64,000 bases of DNA from Nymphaea colorata (lineage: Eukaryota > Streptophyta > Magnoliopsida > Nymphaeales > Nymphaeaceae). Below, piece after piece: positions 1-21,199 of the stretch (positions within the stretch are counted from its first letter, which is position 1; each line of letters starts with the position of its first letter). A program made the translations under genes and the position numbers. The stretch is taken from contig NC_045140.1 of the NCBI RefSeq assembly GCF_008831285.2, positions 21,140,370 through 21,204,369 of the forward strand, written 5' to 3'. The notes below the pieces were generated by a model. The model did not search any database and was not told where the DNA came from. It worked only from the letters and a program-made list of their open reading frames with translations.

Positions 1-9060
<9,060 letters not shown>

Positions 9061-9314
9061 GATCCGCTCCACCGTTCCCGGTAGGATCAAGTTGGTTTCT
9101 TCTCGACCAAGAACCACTGAGGGCCGTTTATCATCGAGATGGGCGGCTGGAAAGTTTCGTTTTGCAGACGGTAAATGGACGGAGGATCCAACACACTGTA
9201 CACCGTCAAGTCCTGTGGGAGTCTTATTCGAGCGACCCAGCCGCGCACGGAGGCTCCGGTCGCAGTCTCGATATTTCCAGCCACTTTCTGTTTCGCGGAG
9301 GAGGGCGCGGGAAG

Positions 9315-12300
9315 ATGACGATGTTCCACTTCTTCAATTGCGCCATCCTAACGTTCGGCCCTCACGCCGTCTACTACTCTGCGACGCCGCTGTGAGTCCT
9401 TCTTGGCACCATCCCTCCCTTTGATTCATTGTTCTCGACAGCTTCTTCCTTGTTTCTGTTTCAGTCGTTTAGTAGCTTGGTTCCTCTTTTTTTTCCCCCT
9501 TTCTGATCCCATTTGTTAGGGTTTTATTTTATGGTTTGACTTTCCTTTTATTTCGAGTTCCTTTCGCTGTTTTCCTGTTCTTTGTGTTCATAGATCTGGT
9601 TACTGATTACCTGGGAGTGATCTAAACGCGATGCCATAGTTATAGACACATTGGCGTGGAAGTACGTGTATTGAGGGGAAGAGGCATGGGACTCTGCAGC
9701 ATATTGGGTGGAATTGGTATGGGCGCCTGAGGTTTAATGGATCTTGGTTTCCTAATAAGCATAATGTGTCATCTCTCTAAATATTAAGGTTCAGGGATAT
9801 GGTTATGTGCACACACCTTATGCAATAAAGAATGAATACCATCTCAAATTCAAACGCGTGAGCAATTCTCAATCATGAAAAACAATAAATTTGATTAAGT
9901 GGTGCCGTTGATGGCAAAATTTTGAAAAGAAAAAAACCACTATAAAATGGGAAACTAATATCAAAAGGAACGGAGTATCTTGGTGTGGCTGAGAGTCATT
10001 TCATCTGAATGGAAGATGCACATGTCCAATGAAGGGTTCATGTCACATAGCTCCAAAAATGCTGTCGTAGCAAATTTGACATCTGAGACGTTCTCTTGCT
10101 CTTTCCAGCTTATTCTGTCTTTTGCAGCCCTATATGTTTTCCATATAGATACCTTCAAAATGCACCGTCTTTTCTCTCTGTCTCTCTTTCTGTTTGAGCC
10201 TTTCCTACTGATAACATTCGCGTAACTTTTGTGCTGAACTATGTTCTTTAAGTGACATATAAATATGTTTTTCATTATATTTTTGACATCAAATATTTTC
10301 TTATGGTCAGCGCAATCCAAGTATCCTCTACCTTTTTTTTTTCTATTTATCATCAATTGAAATTTGAATTATCATGTCACATGGTTTCTATTGCCTATTT
10401 ATGAACAGCTTTTTATCCTTTTTATGGGTATGAATTGGCAACAGATCTTTTGCACGTCACATGCACCGGGATTGAAAAGGATATGTATGTATAGCTAATG
10501 GCTCATGCTACTATATTATTTTTTTCTCCTTTCATTTTGATTTTGACATTCAACTTTGTTTTAGCTATTGCACTTGAGGAATATTGATCTATTTCCTTTA
10601 TTTTTGACAAATATATTTCTTTTATGCAAATAATTTGGAATATCTGTCTCACTATTTACCATTCCTCTTTTGCTCATGTGAAATGAAATTCTGTATGATG
10701 AGTGGACGCAGGTCCGAGTATGACACAATTGGAACTTCAGTGAAGGCTGCTCTTGTTTATCTAGGAACAGCGTTGGTGAAGGTCAGTAAGTAGACTACTG
10801 CTACAATTTTTTTTTGTCATATTAAGGGTCTTCGTATGGTCACATCCTACCATATCTGATGCAAGAAAAGAGTAACTCAGGCATACATTTTCCTGTCACC
10901 GTATCTGTCCTTGGAGTTGCAATATTGTGATTGCCCTTTCCTCTTATCTTGATGGTGATGTCTTCACGTGTCTATATAAAATATTTGAATCCAAATGGTC
11001 ATTCAAACTTTGTAGTTAAATGAGCAAGGATTGATAATTGTTTGATTGAGTTTTTTTTGGTTATATATAGGACAGGCAAGTAAAAGACAACTGACTTTAA
11101 AATGTTGTAGCTTTACTCTCGGCCTAAGGAAAACAATGTTTACATACCCATAAATCATACAACATGAGATAAGGCCCACTTATCTCATTGGTTAGGGGAT
11201 TAGGTACCTCCATTTTCATTTACATTGCCCTCTTCCACAACTATGACAACAAAGAATAAATTGATCTTTCTTTAATATTAGGCTGACTTTAGTTCAATTT
11301 TGTGTCCCCAAGAATGTTTGGACGTTACTTTATATGACCTGAAATCAGTCTATAGAATTGAAACTTTAATTGTGAAATGAACTTGCTACTTTTTCTTTCT
11401 CTTTGTCACTGTTTAATTCATCTCTGATTTTTTTGGCAGCTTGTTTGCCTTGCAACTTTTCTCAAGGTACCTGAGAATGATAGCTTTGACCCGTATCAGG
11501 TAATGGTTAAACCTAACGTCTTAAAGTGATCAGTTACTTTCCATGCCTTATGATGTTGTGACATTTTTTGACAGGAATTATTGAAAGCCTTGATAGGTCT
11601 TATAGATGTTGCTGGGCTTTACTTTGCATTAACTCAGCTGACTCATAGGAACATTTCCCAGAATCATAAGTTTCAAGCTGTGGGACTTGGTGAGCAAACA
11701 TGTTTCAACCATCCAATTTTCTCCTTTTTGATGTGTCGTTTCTCTTCTGTGCCTTCTCTCTCAGATATATTTTGGTTGGTTTTGATCATTTCTGTCAAAC
11801 AGATTGTGCTGTTTTCTTACTGGGTTCTTGTTATATGCTATCACAATTTTTCTCAAACAAAATATTCATAACTTAATGATATTCTTTTATCTTGGATAAT
11901 TATGTATTTTTCCAACGATGCATCCCAAGCTTAGTAAAGGCCAATTTAGTTCCTACTTAAGGGTCATGTTCATAAATTTCTTATTTTAACCAGTGGAATG
12001 CTTGTGTGATATTAAGGTTCAAGGTACAAATTGGTTAAGGGTTCATTTCTTGCAGTTGATGGATGTAGAGACTTGGGAGAAGACTAAGTATGCTGCCTTA
12101 AGAAAATATCAACTATTGTTAATATAAGTTGTGAATAAATTCTTCAATGGCACTTTACAAAGGCTTCATTTTGAACAATTTTCATGAGCTCATCTGCCAA
12201 GAAACTTTGATATCATAGAGTAGCTTATAGGATTTGTGCTGTTTCTCTTTCTCTATATTATCCAGTATATAATCAATTGAGGGAAGACAAAAAGGGCTAA

Positions 12301-15300
12301 AAACTGCAGTTCAAAGCGATAAATCACTATATCACTATATGTGATACTATGATTGTCTCCTACTGGGAACTACTGGTATGGTTGATCCAAAACAATGGAT
12401 GACATCTGCAAAAGTAAGTTTAGTGGTAAGGTAATGGGAGGTGCTGCAGGTGCCATAGAAGTGCATTCGTGCCATCAAGAAGATCCTTTACAAACCCTTT
12501 CCCTGCATATGCTTTTTTTCATGTGCAGTAGTAAAGCAAATCTTTATTTGTATGTCTGGATCATTAAAACTTATCTAAAATATGGTAGAGATATGGTCAG
12601 CTGCACTGATGACAGAATGGAACGTAAAGTCAACATTTAGTTTCCATGCTGCCAGTTGTGAGAAAATGAACATATTTTATATTAATAGAAACTCTCACTT
12701 TTCAGCAGGCTTGCCAATGAGGCTTACAACTGAGAGAAGGAACAGTTTTATGCTAAGCAACAAGATTGTTTCAAAATGTAACACCTTAAAAATTTGGTCC
12801 CGTATTGAACATTGTGAAGGATTTTCAAGGGTTTATAAAGGGGGGTTATTAAATAGATGGTTGTCCTTGTTCCTAGCCTTTTTGGGGCTGGAGCTGAAAC
12901 TACTATGGGGAAGGTTGGGATCCGTCAGACTAGGGGTTTGATTCCAGAAATAGGTCGGGTCATTACAGTGGTATCAGAGCCAATTCAACACTTGGACTTA
13001 GGATCCCACATGCGCTGACACGTGTGCCTTAAGGGTGGTGGATTTTAAATCTCACATGCACGCACACGTGTGCCTTAAGGGTGGTGGATTTTAACATCCC
13101 AAAAGTTCAGTCCCATATTGAAGATTGTGAAGGATCTTCAAGGGCTTATAAAGGGAATCATTGAATATATGGTTGTCCTGGTTCCTAGCCTTTTTGGGGG
13201 CTGAAGCCGAAACTACTAGGGGGCGGGTTGGAATCCATTAAACTAGGGGTCCAAGCCTAGAAGTGGGTCGGGTTGTTACATGAAATGTCTTATGTGCTGC
13301 TATATGACACTTCCATGAACATGCATATGTAACAACATGCACGTTTGCTTATGTTAGTCGTGTCGCCACATCAGGCCAGCAGGTTTCAGTCTATTGTAAT
13401 TGTGCATATGACAGTTGCTTTGGAGTTCCATCTGTGGCAGCTGTACATGCTACACATTTGTGAAGATTCAAGAATGAAGGGCTTCAATTTTTTATCCAGA
13501 AACAATCATGTTCATATTATCCATCTAATTTTCCATCTAGATCGTTGATTATACCCTTTAATGGGAAAATTAAAGGGAATGGCAGATTTTGTTTTCTGTA
13601 CATTGCACATATTTATCTTATTTTGTATTTAAAGTAATTTTTACAACATTGTGTCAAAATTCGGTTAAATGCAAGGTCAAGTTTGTCTATGTCAAGCCTC
13701 TAAACTCAAAGAACTTATAGCTTAAAGATGACTCTTGGAAACATGAGTAATTATTTAACCCGCTTTAGATAATTATATGTGCAATTGCAGCCACCTGACA
13801 TCTTTCATTGATTTGGTTATTTTTGCATGCTATAATTTTAAGAGGTACGCACTTTTGCAATCTTTGTTTGCTGACTTTTTCTTCACGTTTCTGCAGGATG
13901 GGCATTTGCTGATTCTATCTTACACAGGCTAGCTCCTCTTTGGGTTGGAGCCAGGGGCCTGGAGTTCACGTGGGATTACATCCTACAAGGGCTTGAGGCA
14001 AATGCAAATCTGGTAAGATTTGTCTCTCAAACCATGATCTTATATTACACAGGTTCATATTGAGGTTTCCCAAACGTCATATGGGGATGATCCTGACTCC
14101 TCGGAAGCATTACCTGCCTCTTGAACACAAGCAATAGCATTAAGCATTGACAGCAAGCTAGATAGATACGGAATGCAAACATTGGCCTCAACCTTCTGGT
14201 GCAGTTTCTGCCATGCAGGCTAATTTCATCCTTGAGATTTGGTTCTTTGTTAGTGTATTTTGTGATGAAAAGCTGTTGGCAGTTAACTGATAATATGATT
14301 GGGCAATTTCTTGTTAATGATGGATTGTTAGTACGGATATACTGAGGGTTGCAGAAGTCGAGATCTCTTTCTTGGAATTTTTTTCTGGACAGACATAGCA
14401 CCAGGCAATGATGTTCTATCACCTTTAAACTATAAATAATCTATTCTTAGCCATATCTTCAGTTGCAAGCATAGTGTCAGGACATACATCTATAATGCAA
14501 GATGAGTTGTCCCATGAAACTCACACCAACCTCATGCACTTTGTGTAGGTTATCGGGAACCCCTCGTTATGACTTCTCTTAAGGGTTTTGGTCAGCATAT
14601 GATCAAGCAGAACCATGTCCAAAATTCATGACTCTGGTCTTGTTAAATCCAAGAAAATCCCATAGACAAAGAAATATATAATTGTGGACAGGCAGCTGCC
14701 AGGATAAATTAATAAAATAATTTACCATTCAGTTCTATATAGCCAAGAATTGTTTCACTACCTTCGGCAACCATGTTGAATCATCCATCTCTTTGCAGCT
14801 TCATGTTTTTTACTTAGTTAGAACCTGACATGAGACAAATGCATGTTGTTCTTGATTTTTACAATAAGTGAACAAGAAATAAGGGGGATTGGGCTAAAGC
14901 TGTCTGTACTGAATTTAGAAATTAAATTAAGGTTAAAAATGCACATATCATGTTTGAATATATATCTTTCCTTGTTTGTGCAGGTGCTGACTCTTTCACT
15001 TGCTGCATTAGGATCCTTGATGTGGCTCAGGAAGAACAAGCCAAAGGCACTAATCCCCATCATATATTTATGTTCTGGGATGCTTGCCACCATGCCATCT
15101 ATAACTAGGTGCGATAGCAACTCTCTCATTGTCACCTTTTGTTTCTCAAATATTAAGTAAAATCATGAAGGTCTTGGTAACAAAGTTATAAAAATGAAAA
15201 AATTAATCTGATGAGCCATCCATTACAGATGACATCTGAATTTGACAGTTCCTTCCACATGCATCAGTTTCAGTTTACAAGATTGATTTTTGGTACCTCA

Positions 15301-16953
15301 CTAGGAATGCATAACTAGGTCATATTGTGGAGAGACATTTTATGAATGATCTTTCACTTCTTGAAAAAACAAGTGGTACCACAATGAGTCCAACCCTTCA
15401 CCTTGGGAGATGGGAAGGAAATATATAATGTTTCCTATCGTTGGGGCTCACAAAACTGTTAGAAACTTAGAACACTGGTGGATCAGAGGCTACTTTCATG
15501 ACAGAAAACTGAGTGAAGTTCATGGAGGCAAAATGTGTCAACTTGACTTGTAGTTTTTCATTACTGTGGTGACAGAAGCAGGGGTGGAGCCAAGGGGGTC
15601 GGCAGGGGCCATGTTCCCCCTGAAGATTTTGAAATAAGTTTTTACCGTTTAAAATTTTCAGAAATTCAAAGTTAATCCCTGTAAAAATTTAGAAAAATGC
15701 ACTTAGCCTTATAAAAAGTTTTCAGAAATTTTGTTTAGTCATACAATTTATCATGCTCACATGCCCCGCCCCCCTACCCCTTCATGTAAGAAAAATCCTA
15801 GCTCCACCTCTGGATAGGAGGCACTTGCATGCTTCATCTAAGTGTGATGAAGCAAATAGGCCTAGCGAGTGGTGGCATAGTGAGATGGGTCATTGCCATT
15901 ATATATGTGGTTTGACTCCTATCCGTGCCGCTCTCTTGCAAAAGCTGATGCCTATTACAAGTTTTAGCAATAAGGGCTTTAATCTCATGTTCTTAGCACT
16001 TCAGGGGTTGAATTTGACCTATCTTCTGTCGAGTTCTAATGTCTCACTCTTGCCATATAAAAAATTGAAAAAAAAGGAGCTTTAGAGGCCTGGAGGTTCC
16101 TCCTGTTTCTACCTAATGTGTACATCAGGATAGAAAGGATGTTGCATTGTACCTATTTGGTTGACTGCTCACCTTGCCTAATGGGGCAAGCCATGTGAAT
16201 GCTCCAGCCCAAGGGGCAAGGAGATAGCTTGATGAGGACACAAGAAGTTCATTATTGATTTCAGTTTGACCCCACCAAGAAATTGTGCTGAATCCATGCA
16301 TGAATGGGCTGGCCATCCTGGGAAAAATTGGTATGTCTAATCAATTGATTAAAGTAATATTCTGTGAGTGTAGTTACATGTTGATGGTATAAAAATTTGG
16401 GGAAGATGGATGAGGATGGCTTGAATCTTCTTTCTGCCAATGTCACATTGTCACATGGATGCAGGTGTGGATACCGATGCAAAGTATTTTAAAAAAAACT
16501 TACATGCAAGGGCACTGGTATGTGTGTGTGTCGCAACTTTGATAAGATTTTAAACAAATAAAAACATATATTCATTACTTGTAGTTATAATATATAAATT
16601 ACTAAACAAAAAGTACCAAAAAATACAAAATATGAGTCTGTTGTGTTCCCATACGTGCACCACTGTCCAGCTGTGTGTACGTGGATGTGGCACCCTTTCA
16701 GGTGTGCCTTGGTGGCAGTTTCCTGCATAGTTCAGTTCTGATAATGTCTAACATCTATTTACCAAACCAGTATGTGACGGTTTCTTTTATATGTTGTCTT
16801 TTTCTTTTCAATAACGGCATGTTTTGCAGCTATCTGAGACGAAGTCTGGGGTGGCACTTTCCCAAGGTAGTGGGCTTCGAGATATTCTCTTCCATTTTGA
16901 TGGCATTCATCAGCTGGCAGTTGTTCAGTGCCTGCCAGAGACCTTCCACTTGA
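9315..16953 (+). CDS. TMEM147: TMEM147 homologue, seven exons
   Basis: This encodes a multi-spanning ER membrane protein of 228 residues, close to the 224 of human TMEM147. That protein is a subunit of the BOS complex (with Nicalin and NOMO), which joins the Sec61 translocon to handle multipass membrane proteins. Exons, all with GT-AG borders and compatible phases: 9315-9391, 10712-10781, 11440-11499, 11575-11689, 13897-14012, 14984-15108, 16830-16953. The protein starts MTMFHFFNC, and exon 5 carries PLWVGARGLEF, the best conserved block of the family (PLWVGARGIEF in human). Hydrophobic segments occur throughout, consistent with about seven helices. Intron 4 holds a TRIM element and intron 6 a MITE-like element. 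The start is the first in-frame ATG of exon 1 and matches the family N terminus. The gene converges on petM. Family assignment is from memory of the human protein; the exon chain is read directly from the sequence. Confidence 0.93.
9961..10356 (-). other. Intronic open frame, unlikely gene
   Basis: A 131-codon open frame lies inside intron 1 of the TMEM147 gene, on the opposite strand. It is rich in Lys, Arg and Ile, begins in an AT-rich tract and shows no motif I recognise. It could be a remnant of a mobile element. I do not call it a gene. Confidence 0.2.
12777..13280 (+). mobile_element. TRIM-type miniature LTR retrotransposon in intron 4
   Basis: Two direct repeats of 191 bp (12777-12967 and 13090-13280) flank only about 122 bp of internal sequence. 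The left repeat begins TGTAACACC and ends TTACA. One base after it comes TGGTATCAGAGCC (12969-12981), the usual primer-binding site complementary to initiator tRNA-Met. Purine-rich AAGGGTGGTGGA just before the right repeat fits a polypurine tract, and the internal domain repeats that stretch twice. No coding capacity is present, as expected of TRIMs, which depend on other elements. The right repeat has lost the initial TG (TT instead), and many differences between the repeats suggest an old insertion. A clean 5-bp target duplication is not evident. It lies in the TMEM147 transcript sense. Confidence 0.85.
12969..12981 (+). promoter_or_regulatory. tRNA-iMet primer-binding site of the TRIM
   Basis: TGGTATCAGAGCC lies one base downstream of the left terminal repeat. 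It is the standard priming site of most plant LTR retrotransposons. Confidence 0.85.
15579..15812. mobile_element. MITE-like element (hAT-like) in intron 6
   Basis: A 234-bp segment has terminal inverted repeats: CAGGGGTGGAGC at the left and the reverse complement of CAGAGGTGGAGC at the right. The flanking octamers GACAGAAG (15571-15578) and GATAGGAG (15813-15820) agree at 6 of 8 positions, as an old 8-bp hAT target duplication would. No coding sequence is inside. The interior has long T- and C-runs. The hAT assignment rests on the TIR start and the octamers only. Confidence 0.6.
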
Positions 16954-17960
16954 TAATCAAGTGAATAATACATGGTTTTGCTGCTTGCGTGGAGCCCTCT
17001 TCCTGTCGTTGTCATTCTTGCGTACAGAGAGTTAAGCCATCGACATTCTTTCTTAATCTGTAACCATTTGTATCTGGAAGGTTGCTGCATATACCAAGAG
17101 CTGCTAGTTGTATCAGTAAAATCAATACTGCTTCTTATTCAACACAGACATGCCGCTGTGCATATGACTTTTGTCCTTGGATCAACAATTTTGGTGAGGC
17201 GTAGAAATCAGTCAGTGTGGTTAACTTTTGATTCTTTCCCTTTGCAGTTATATTTTATGGGTTATTTCGTGGCAACACAATGATGCAGCTGTGCACGTAA
17301 CTGCTCTCCTCGGAATGTTTGTGGAGAAACATAGAAACCATTTGTTGTTGAAAATTTTGCATTATTTGGTTTTACTGTTATATCATGTGGTATTTCATGC
17401 CAGAAGATGTCAGCTTGAGCTACTTTCCTTGCCTGCTATATAGCGCTACTTAAATCAGTTTTTCTGGATGTCGAACTAATCAGTTTCCAAGGACTTCTAA
17501 AGGGGGAAAAAGAAGGGCATGTCCTTATCAGCGTAAAACCCAATTCTATGCTTTCTACCCCAGTTGTACAAATGTGACTGGCTGGTACGAGTAGCGGCCA
17601 TGGAAACTGAACGATCAGAATTTGCTTGATTCAAGGCCTGCCCGATTAGGGCAACTACTTTTGTCCTAGTGAAATCATTTTTTCTTGTACTACCTCCCTA
17701 AGAATTAGGGATCTAGTGCGTCGTAGGCCCTGGTGATATCTGTTATGCCTTTTGTCATTCACAGGAGGTGGCTAATATTGGATTGCAGAAAAGGCGCATT
17801 CGGTTTCTCATGGCTATGTTGAACAAATTTCAATTCTGTAAAGAACAATATGCTTGCACGACAATAAATAGAGAAAAGCTATTAATGGTCAAATAACCAA
17901 ACTGGCAATGGATGAGCACGACTTCAAAAGTAATAATATTTCCTTTCTTTTTGGGTGTTG
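16954..17960. other. Intergenic region between convergent genes
   Basis: This holds the 3' untranslated region and terminator of the TMEM147 gene and the 3' region of petM on the opposite strand. I cannot place exact polyadenylation sites. An AATAAA lies near 17863 on the + strand. Open frames across it show no family similarity. Confidence 0.4.
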
Positions 17961-18332
17961 CTACTCTTCTTCAAGTGATGCTTCTACTCGAAGAAGAACG
18001 AAGCCGACTGCCACACCGATCAAGACGAGGCCGTTCATGATGGCAGCAATCCTGAAGATTTCACCCACAGCGTTGCAGGTGGAGGAAAGAGCTCCACCAC
18101 CTCTACCTGTGCGTTGGGAGCGGGCCCTGGTTGAATTCATCACTTTGGTGAATGCTTTCTCAGTGCACAAAGGAAGGCCTAGGCAGCTGATCTGATTCTG
18201 GGCTTTCAGCCCTCCGAAAGAATTGATGCCACTAATGTAGTTCACCTTTGTGGTGGTGCTCCTAGAAGAGCTGCTACGAACCGTGCTGCATGTAAACACT
18301 GCCTGAGCTGAAGTTGCGGAGGCCGTTGCCAT
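17961..18332 (-). CDS. petM: Cytochrome b6f complex subunit 7 (PetM), chloroplast precursor
   Basis: PetM is a small single-helix subunit of the thylakoid cytochrome b6f complex, which carries electrons from plastoquinol to plastocyanin. In land plants it is nuclear-encoded and imported. The ORF gives 123 residues in one exon. The N terminus (residues 1 to about 85) is rich in Ser, Thr and Arg with few acidic residues, as in a chloroplast transit peptide. The mature part follows at about residue 88, with [15 protein letters not shown], a hydrophobic helix, and [14 protein letters not shown] at the end. The helix followed by G-F-V and an acidic tail is the family signature. The ATG is the first in frame. 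Upstream at about 18410-18440 a GTAACT donor suggests a possible leader intron, and a GATAAG I-box-like motif lies at 18541-18546 (+ strand), as seen in some light-regulated genes; both are weak. It converges on the TMEM147 gene. Confidence 0.9.
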   Translation of the reverse strand: MATASATSAQAVFTCSTVRSSSSRSTTTKVNYISGINSFGGLKAQNQISCLGLPLCTEKAFTKVMNSTRARSQRTGRGGGALSSTCNAVGEIFRIAAIMNGLVLIGVAVGFVLLRVEASLEEE

Positions 18333-18403
18333 CCCTCTGAGCCCAGTTGAGAACTTGAAGAAAATACGACGGAATCAGGACAAGTGCGCACTTTCAGAAC
18401 AGT

Positions 18404-19350
18404 CTAACTGGAAAATGGGGAGGCGAAGTTACCTTTGCGGGATTGGTGAATTCTTGCTTGCTTCTTGAAGGGGCCTCCTCGTGGATTTGGAGCAGAGAAA
18501 AGTGAGGGGTACTTAGCGTGGAAAGTGTGGAGAGCGTGTGGATAAGGTGTGGAGCAGATGGATGGTCGACAGTGACTTCTGATCCTTCTGCTGAAACAAA
18601 AATAAATTCCTGTGGCCAACCAAATTAGTCGCCCCAACTTTTCCATTTGAAGGAACCAAAGAGTGCAGCAACGGCTAGAATGCAACAAGGGACCCATGTC
18701 TGGACAATCTAACGGTCAGGATTTGAGGCTTCGCTGCAGGACCCGAAAGGTCTCGGCCTAAGTCATGTTGATCATGTCCTAGTTGGATCAAGAGGTTGGC
18801 TGGTATAGGTTTCAAGTGGTTGCATTCGCCCCAGCTCTAATATAGCCAAGGTTATATATGCTCAATTTGCTGAATGATTATTAGGAGTGAACCCCAGCCA
18901 TTGGCAAAAACAAGTAGGATAAATATTTTGGAATGCATTTATTTGTTCAGGTGCCCCACTGCTATAGAAAATAAACGCAGATGGATCCAAACCTCTATCC
19001 TTAGGAAGCTGGACCCATTTTATTTGGCTGGCATGCAGCTCCTAGTAGACTCGAATGGCGTCTACTTCGTCCCATGTCTCCTAGAAGAGCCTTACTTCTG
19101 TATAGGGTAGCAATAACCGGTTACCTGCCATCCTTCTCTTTCACCTTTCTTTGAGTGATGGACTCGAGTTGGTTCCACTGGGATTAGGTCCACGAAGTTA
19201 TGACTGTGCCCTAAACATAACCCTGTTTCAGGATCACACTAGACCAGCTAAAGCATAATATAAGTGGGAATCTGTTATAAATTCCAACTTTTTTCATGCA
19301 TTTGATATTGGATATTTGATCCTCGCAAGCGTTTTTTTCTTCTTCCTTTT
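18404..19350. other. petM upstream region and spacer
   Basis: This region upstream of petM should hold its promoter and leader. No other coding exon is recognised. From about 19.36 kb onward the sequence becomes recognisable as a diverged copy of the 3' flank of the B3 genes (compare 21.98-22.2 and 42.06-42.27 kb), so the duplicated array begins here. Confidence 0.4.
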
Positions 19351-19359
19351 TTTTGGTTA

Positions 19360-20170
19360 ATCTCAGTTGAATTCCATCATAAAACTTGATGTGGAGTAGT
19401 AGTTCGGATTGAGTAAAAGTTAGCACAGAACCTGTAGGAAGGAGAGAATGATGTCTTGTTTGAAGTCGCTGAACTAAGTTTCCACCTTCTTGCCTATTCA
19501 TGAAAATGGTACAATCTTCCTCATCTAGGCCGATTTGTCATGTTAATGCCCTCTCAGAACGTGGTTGCAAAAACATGCCGAGTGTCCTGATGCTATACGA
19601 CTAACTAGATAGCCGAGTTATGCCTACGCATCACGCGCATCATCCCATTTACGCACTAAAAATGGGGGCTTGTGCGTTATCGACTTGATGCGTGCGCATC
19701 TAGCCATGATGTGCAGGCATCAACAGAAGTGCGTTTCCTGACACAGACAATCTAATCTGTTAGGTTATGTTTGATTACCGTGGATCGCAGATGACTTCGG
19801 ATTTGAAATCCACGGTTTTCAAAGCCGACACCCCCGCCGCCATCGCCGCCGTGAGAAGCCTCAGCCATCGTCGCCGTCGCCGTGAGAAGTCTCAGCCACG
19901 CTGCCACCGCTGCTGTGGGAACTGAGAAGTGAAAAGCCTCAGCCATCGCCACAAACACCTGCCGCAGCTAACCCGTCACCTTTCTCCTCGCTTATTTCTT
20001 CTTGTTGTTGTCGCTTAACTAACAAAGAAAGCAGCCACCGTCGCTTTTTGATGTTGTCGCCTGTGAAGAAGCATCGCACCGGCATAACCTGTGGGGAAGG
20101 TGGGGGGATGGCTGTGGGATTAGTGGGGAAGACGGCCGGCTCCTCATTCAGCAGAGCAACATTGATTAAG
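19360..20170 (-). repeat. 3' flank of cassette member D with GATGCG-rich repeat
   Basis: Positions 19360-19620 match, with divergence, the 3' flank of B3 copies A and B. Then follow about 100 bp dense in GATGCG/CGCATC motifs (19630-19735) and a segment that recurs at 27.4-27.7 and 49.8-50.15 kb. An open - strand frame runs through all three copies but differs in frame and ends, so I read it as repeat DNA and not as a gene. Confidence 0.6.
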
Positions 20171-20286
20171 AGCAGGGGATAGGTCAATGAAATGTGGTGT
20201 CCACCCACCCAATTGAAGTAGAACTGCTTCAATTGACATGGAAACTAATAAGCGGCAGATTTTTCCAATGGTTTGGAGAGAATTAC

Positions 20287-20965
20287 CACGTAAAAATCCT
20301 TTATAAACGGCGGTAGTTTTCGTAGTCACGATAAAAGGAAGGAAAAGTCGACTCCATGGCTGCAGCGGCGCTGAATGCATTTTTCTTCCCTTCACGAATC
20401 ACCGGCCTCCTCCTTGATATGAAACATTTCGCATATTTTTGCTTCCTTGCAGCTTTTTCTGTAGAAACCACTTCTTTTTCTCATAAAAACATACGTGCAC
20501 ACTATTTACATGCCTAGCTTTTTACATAAGAAAGGTATGCTGACCATGCCCTCTCTCACTTAGATGCAAGGATGATCATTCACTTTGGCCATGATTATCA
20601 AATATATAGCAGTGAACACATTTAAGCAAGAAGTAGTGAAGATTACCTGGCTTAGCTTCCCCCTCAGACATCTCTGTGCAGCTGCTAGAGGCATCATTTG
20701 ATTCACGTGACGTATCAGTTGACTCTTCTTCTTCTTCTTCTTCGCCTTTAATTTCTCCCCCAGAGATGTCTGTGCTGCTCGAGTGCTCATTTGATTCATG
20801 TCACTTATTAGCTGCCTCCTCCTCTTCTTCTTCTACGACTGCCACTTCTTATGTCCCGATGATTATTGGGTTACTGCACGAGAAGCTCCTACATTCACTT
20901 TATCCTGTAGGCCCCTCTTTGACATGCAACGATTCATCGAAAAAAGGGGTAGCGTTTGTAAGTTG
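20287..20965 (-). pseudogene. REM/B3 pseudogene, copy D
   Basis: Decayed relative of the B3 genes A, B and C. The exon-3 equivalent (20287-20458) keeps the AG acceptor and GT donor and still reads KQKYAKCFISRRRPVIREG in frame. It then has one extra T before the FIV segment and another in the GGATTTTTACG stretch, so the second B3 domain is shifted twice. The exon-2 equivalent (from 20647 up to about 20965) keeps the acidic Glu run, the SNDASSSCTEMSEGEAKPG end and the donor, but lacks a readable first B3 domain upstream. No exon-4 equivalent is found below it. Copies E and F carry the same two frameshifts, so they arose before these copies multiplied. Confidence 0.75.
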
Positions 20966-21199
20966 AACGACACCCCTCAACAAATGGTGTTTTGAGAAAG
21001 CCAGATCTTATGAAGAGGCTTTTTAGATAATTGTTGAAACCTAGTTTCACTTTTCGAAACCTGACCTGTGTTTGGATGATAAAAATGAGTTTTTGAGTGT
21101 TTGTAGAAACTAATGTCAGTTGAACATTAATTTATTTAATGGTAGCTATCCTGCAGATTAATACACCCCACAAAAAATAAAAGTTACAAATAAAATAAA

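Noticed and set aside
9961-10356. 131-codon frame within intron 1 of the TMEM147 gene
   Set aside because: Antisense, AT-rich, no motif and inside a well-supported intron.
12777-13280. Cassandra-type TRIM with 5S rRNA in the LTR
   Set aside because: The repeats show the TRIM layout but I find no 5S-like internal promoter sequence in them.
14045-14422. 125-codon frame in intron 5 of the TMEM147 gene
   Set aside because: Antisense and without family features; flanking exons are joined by good splice sites across it.
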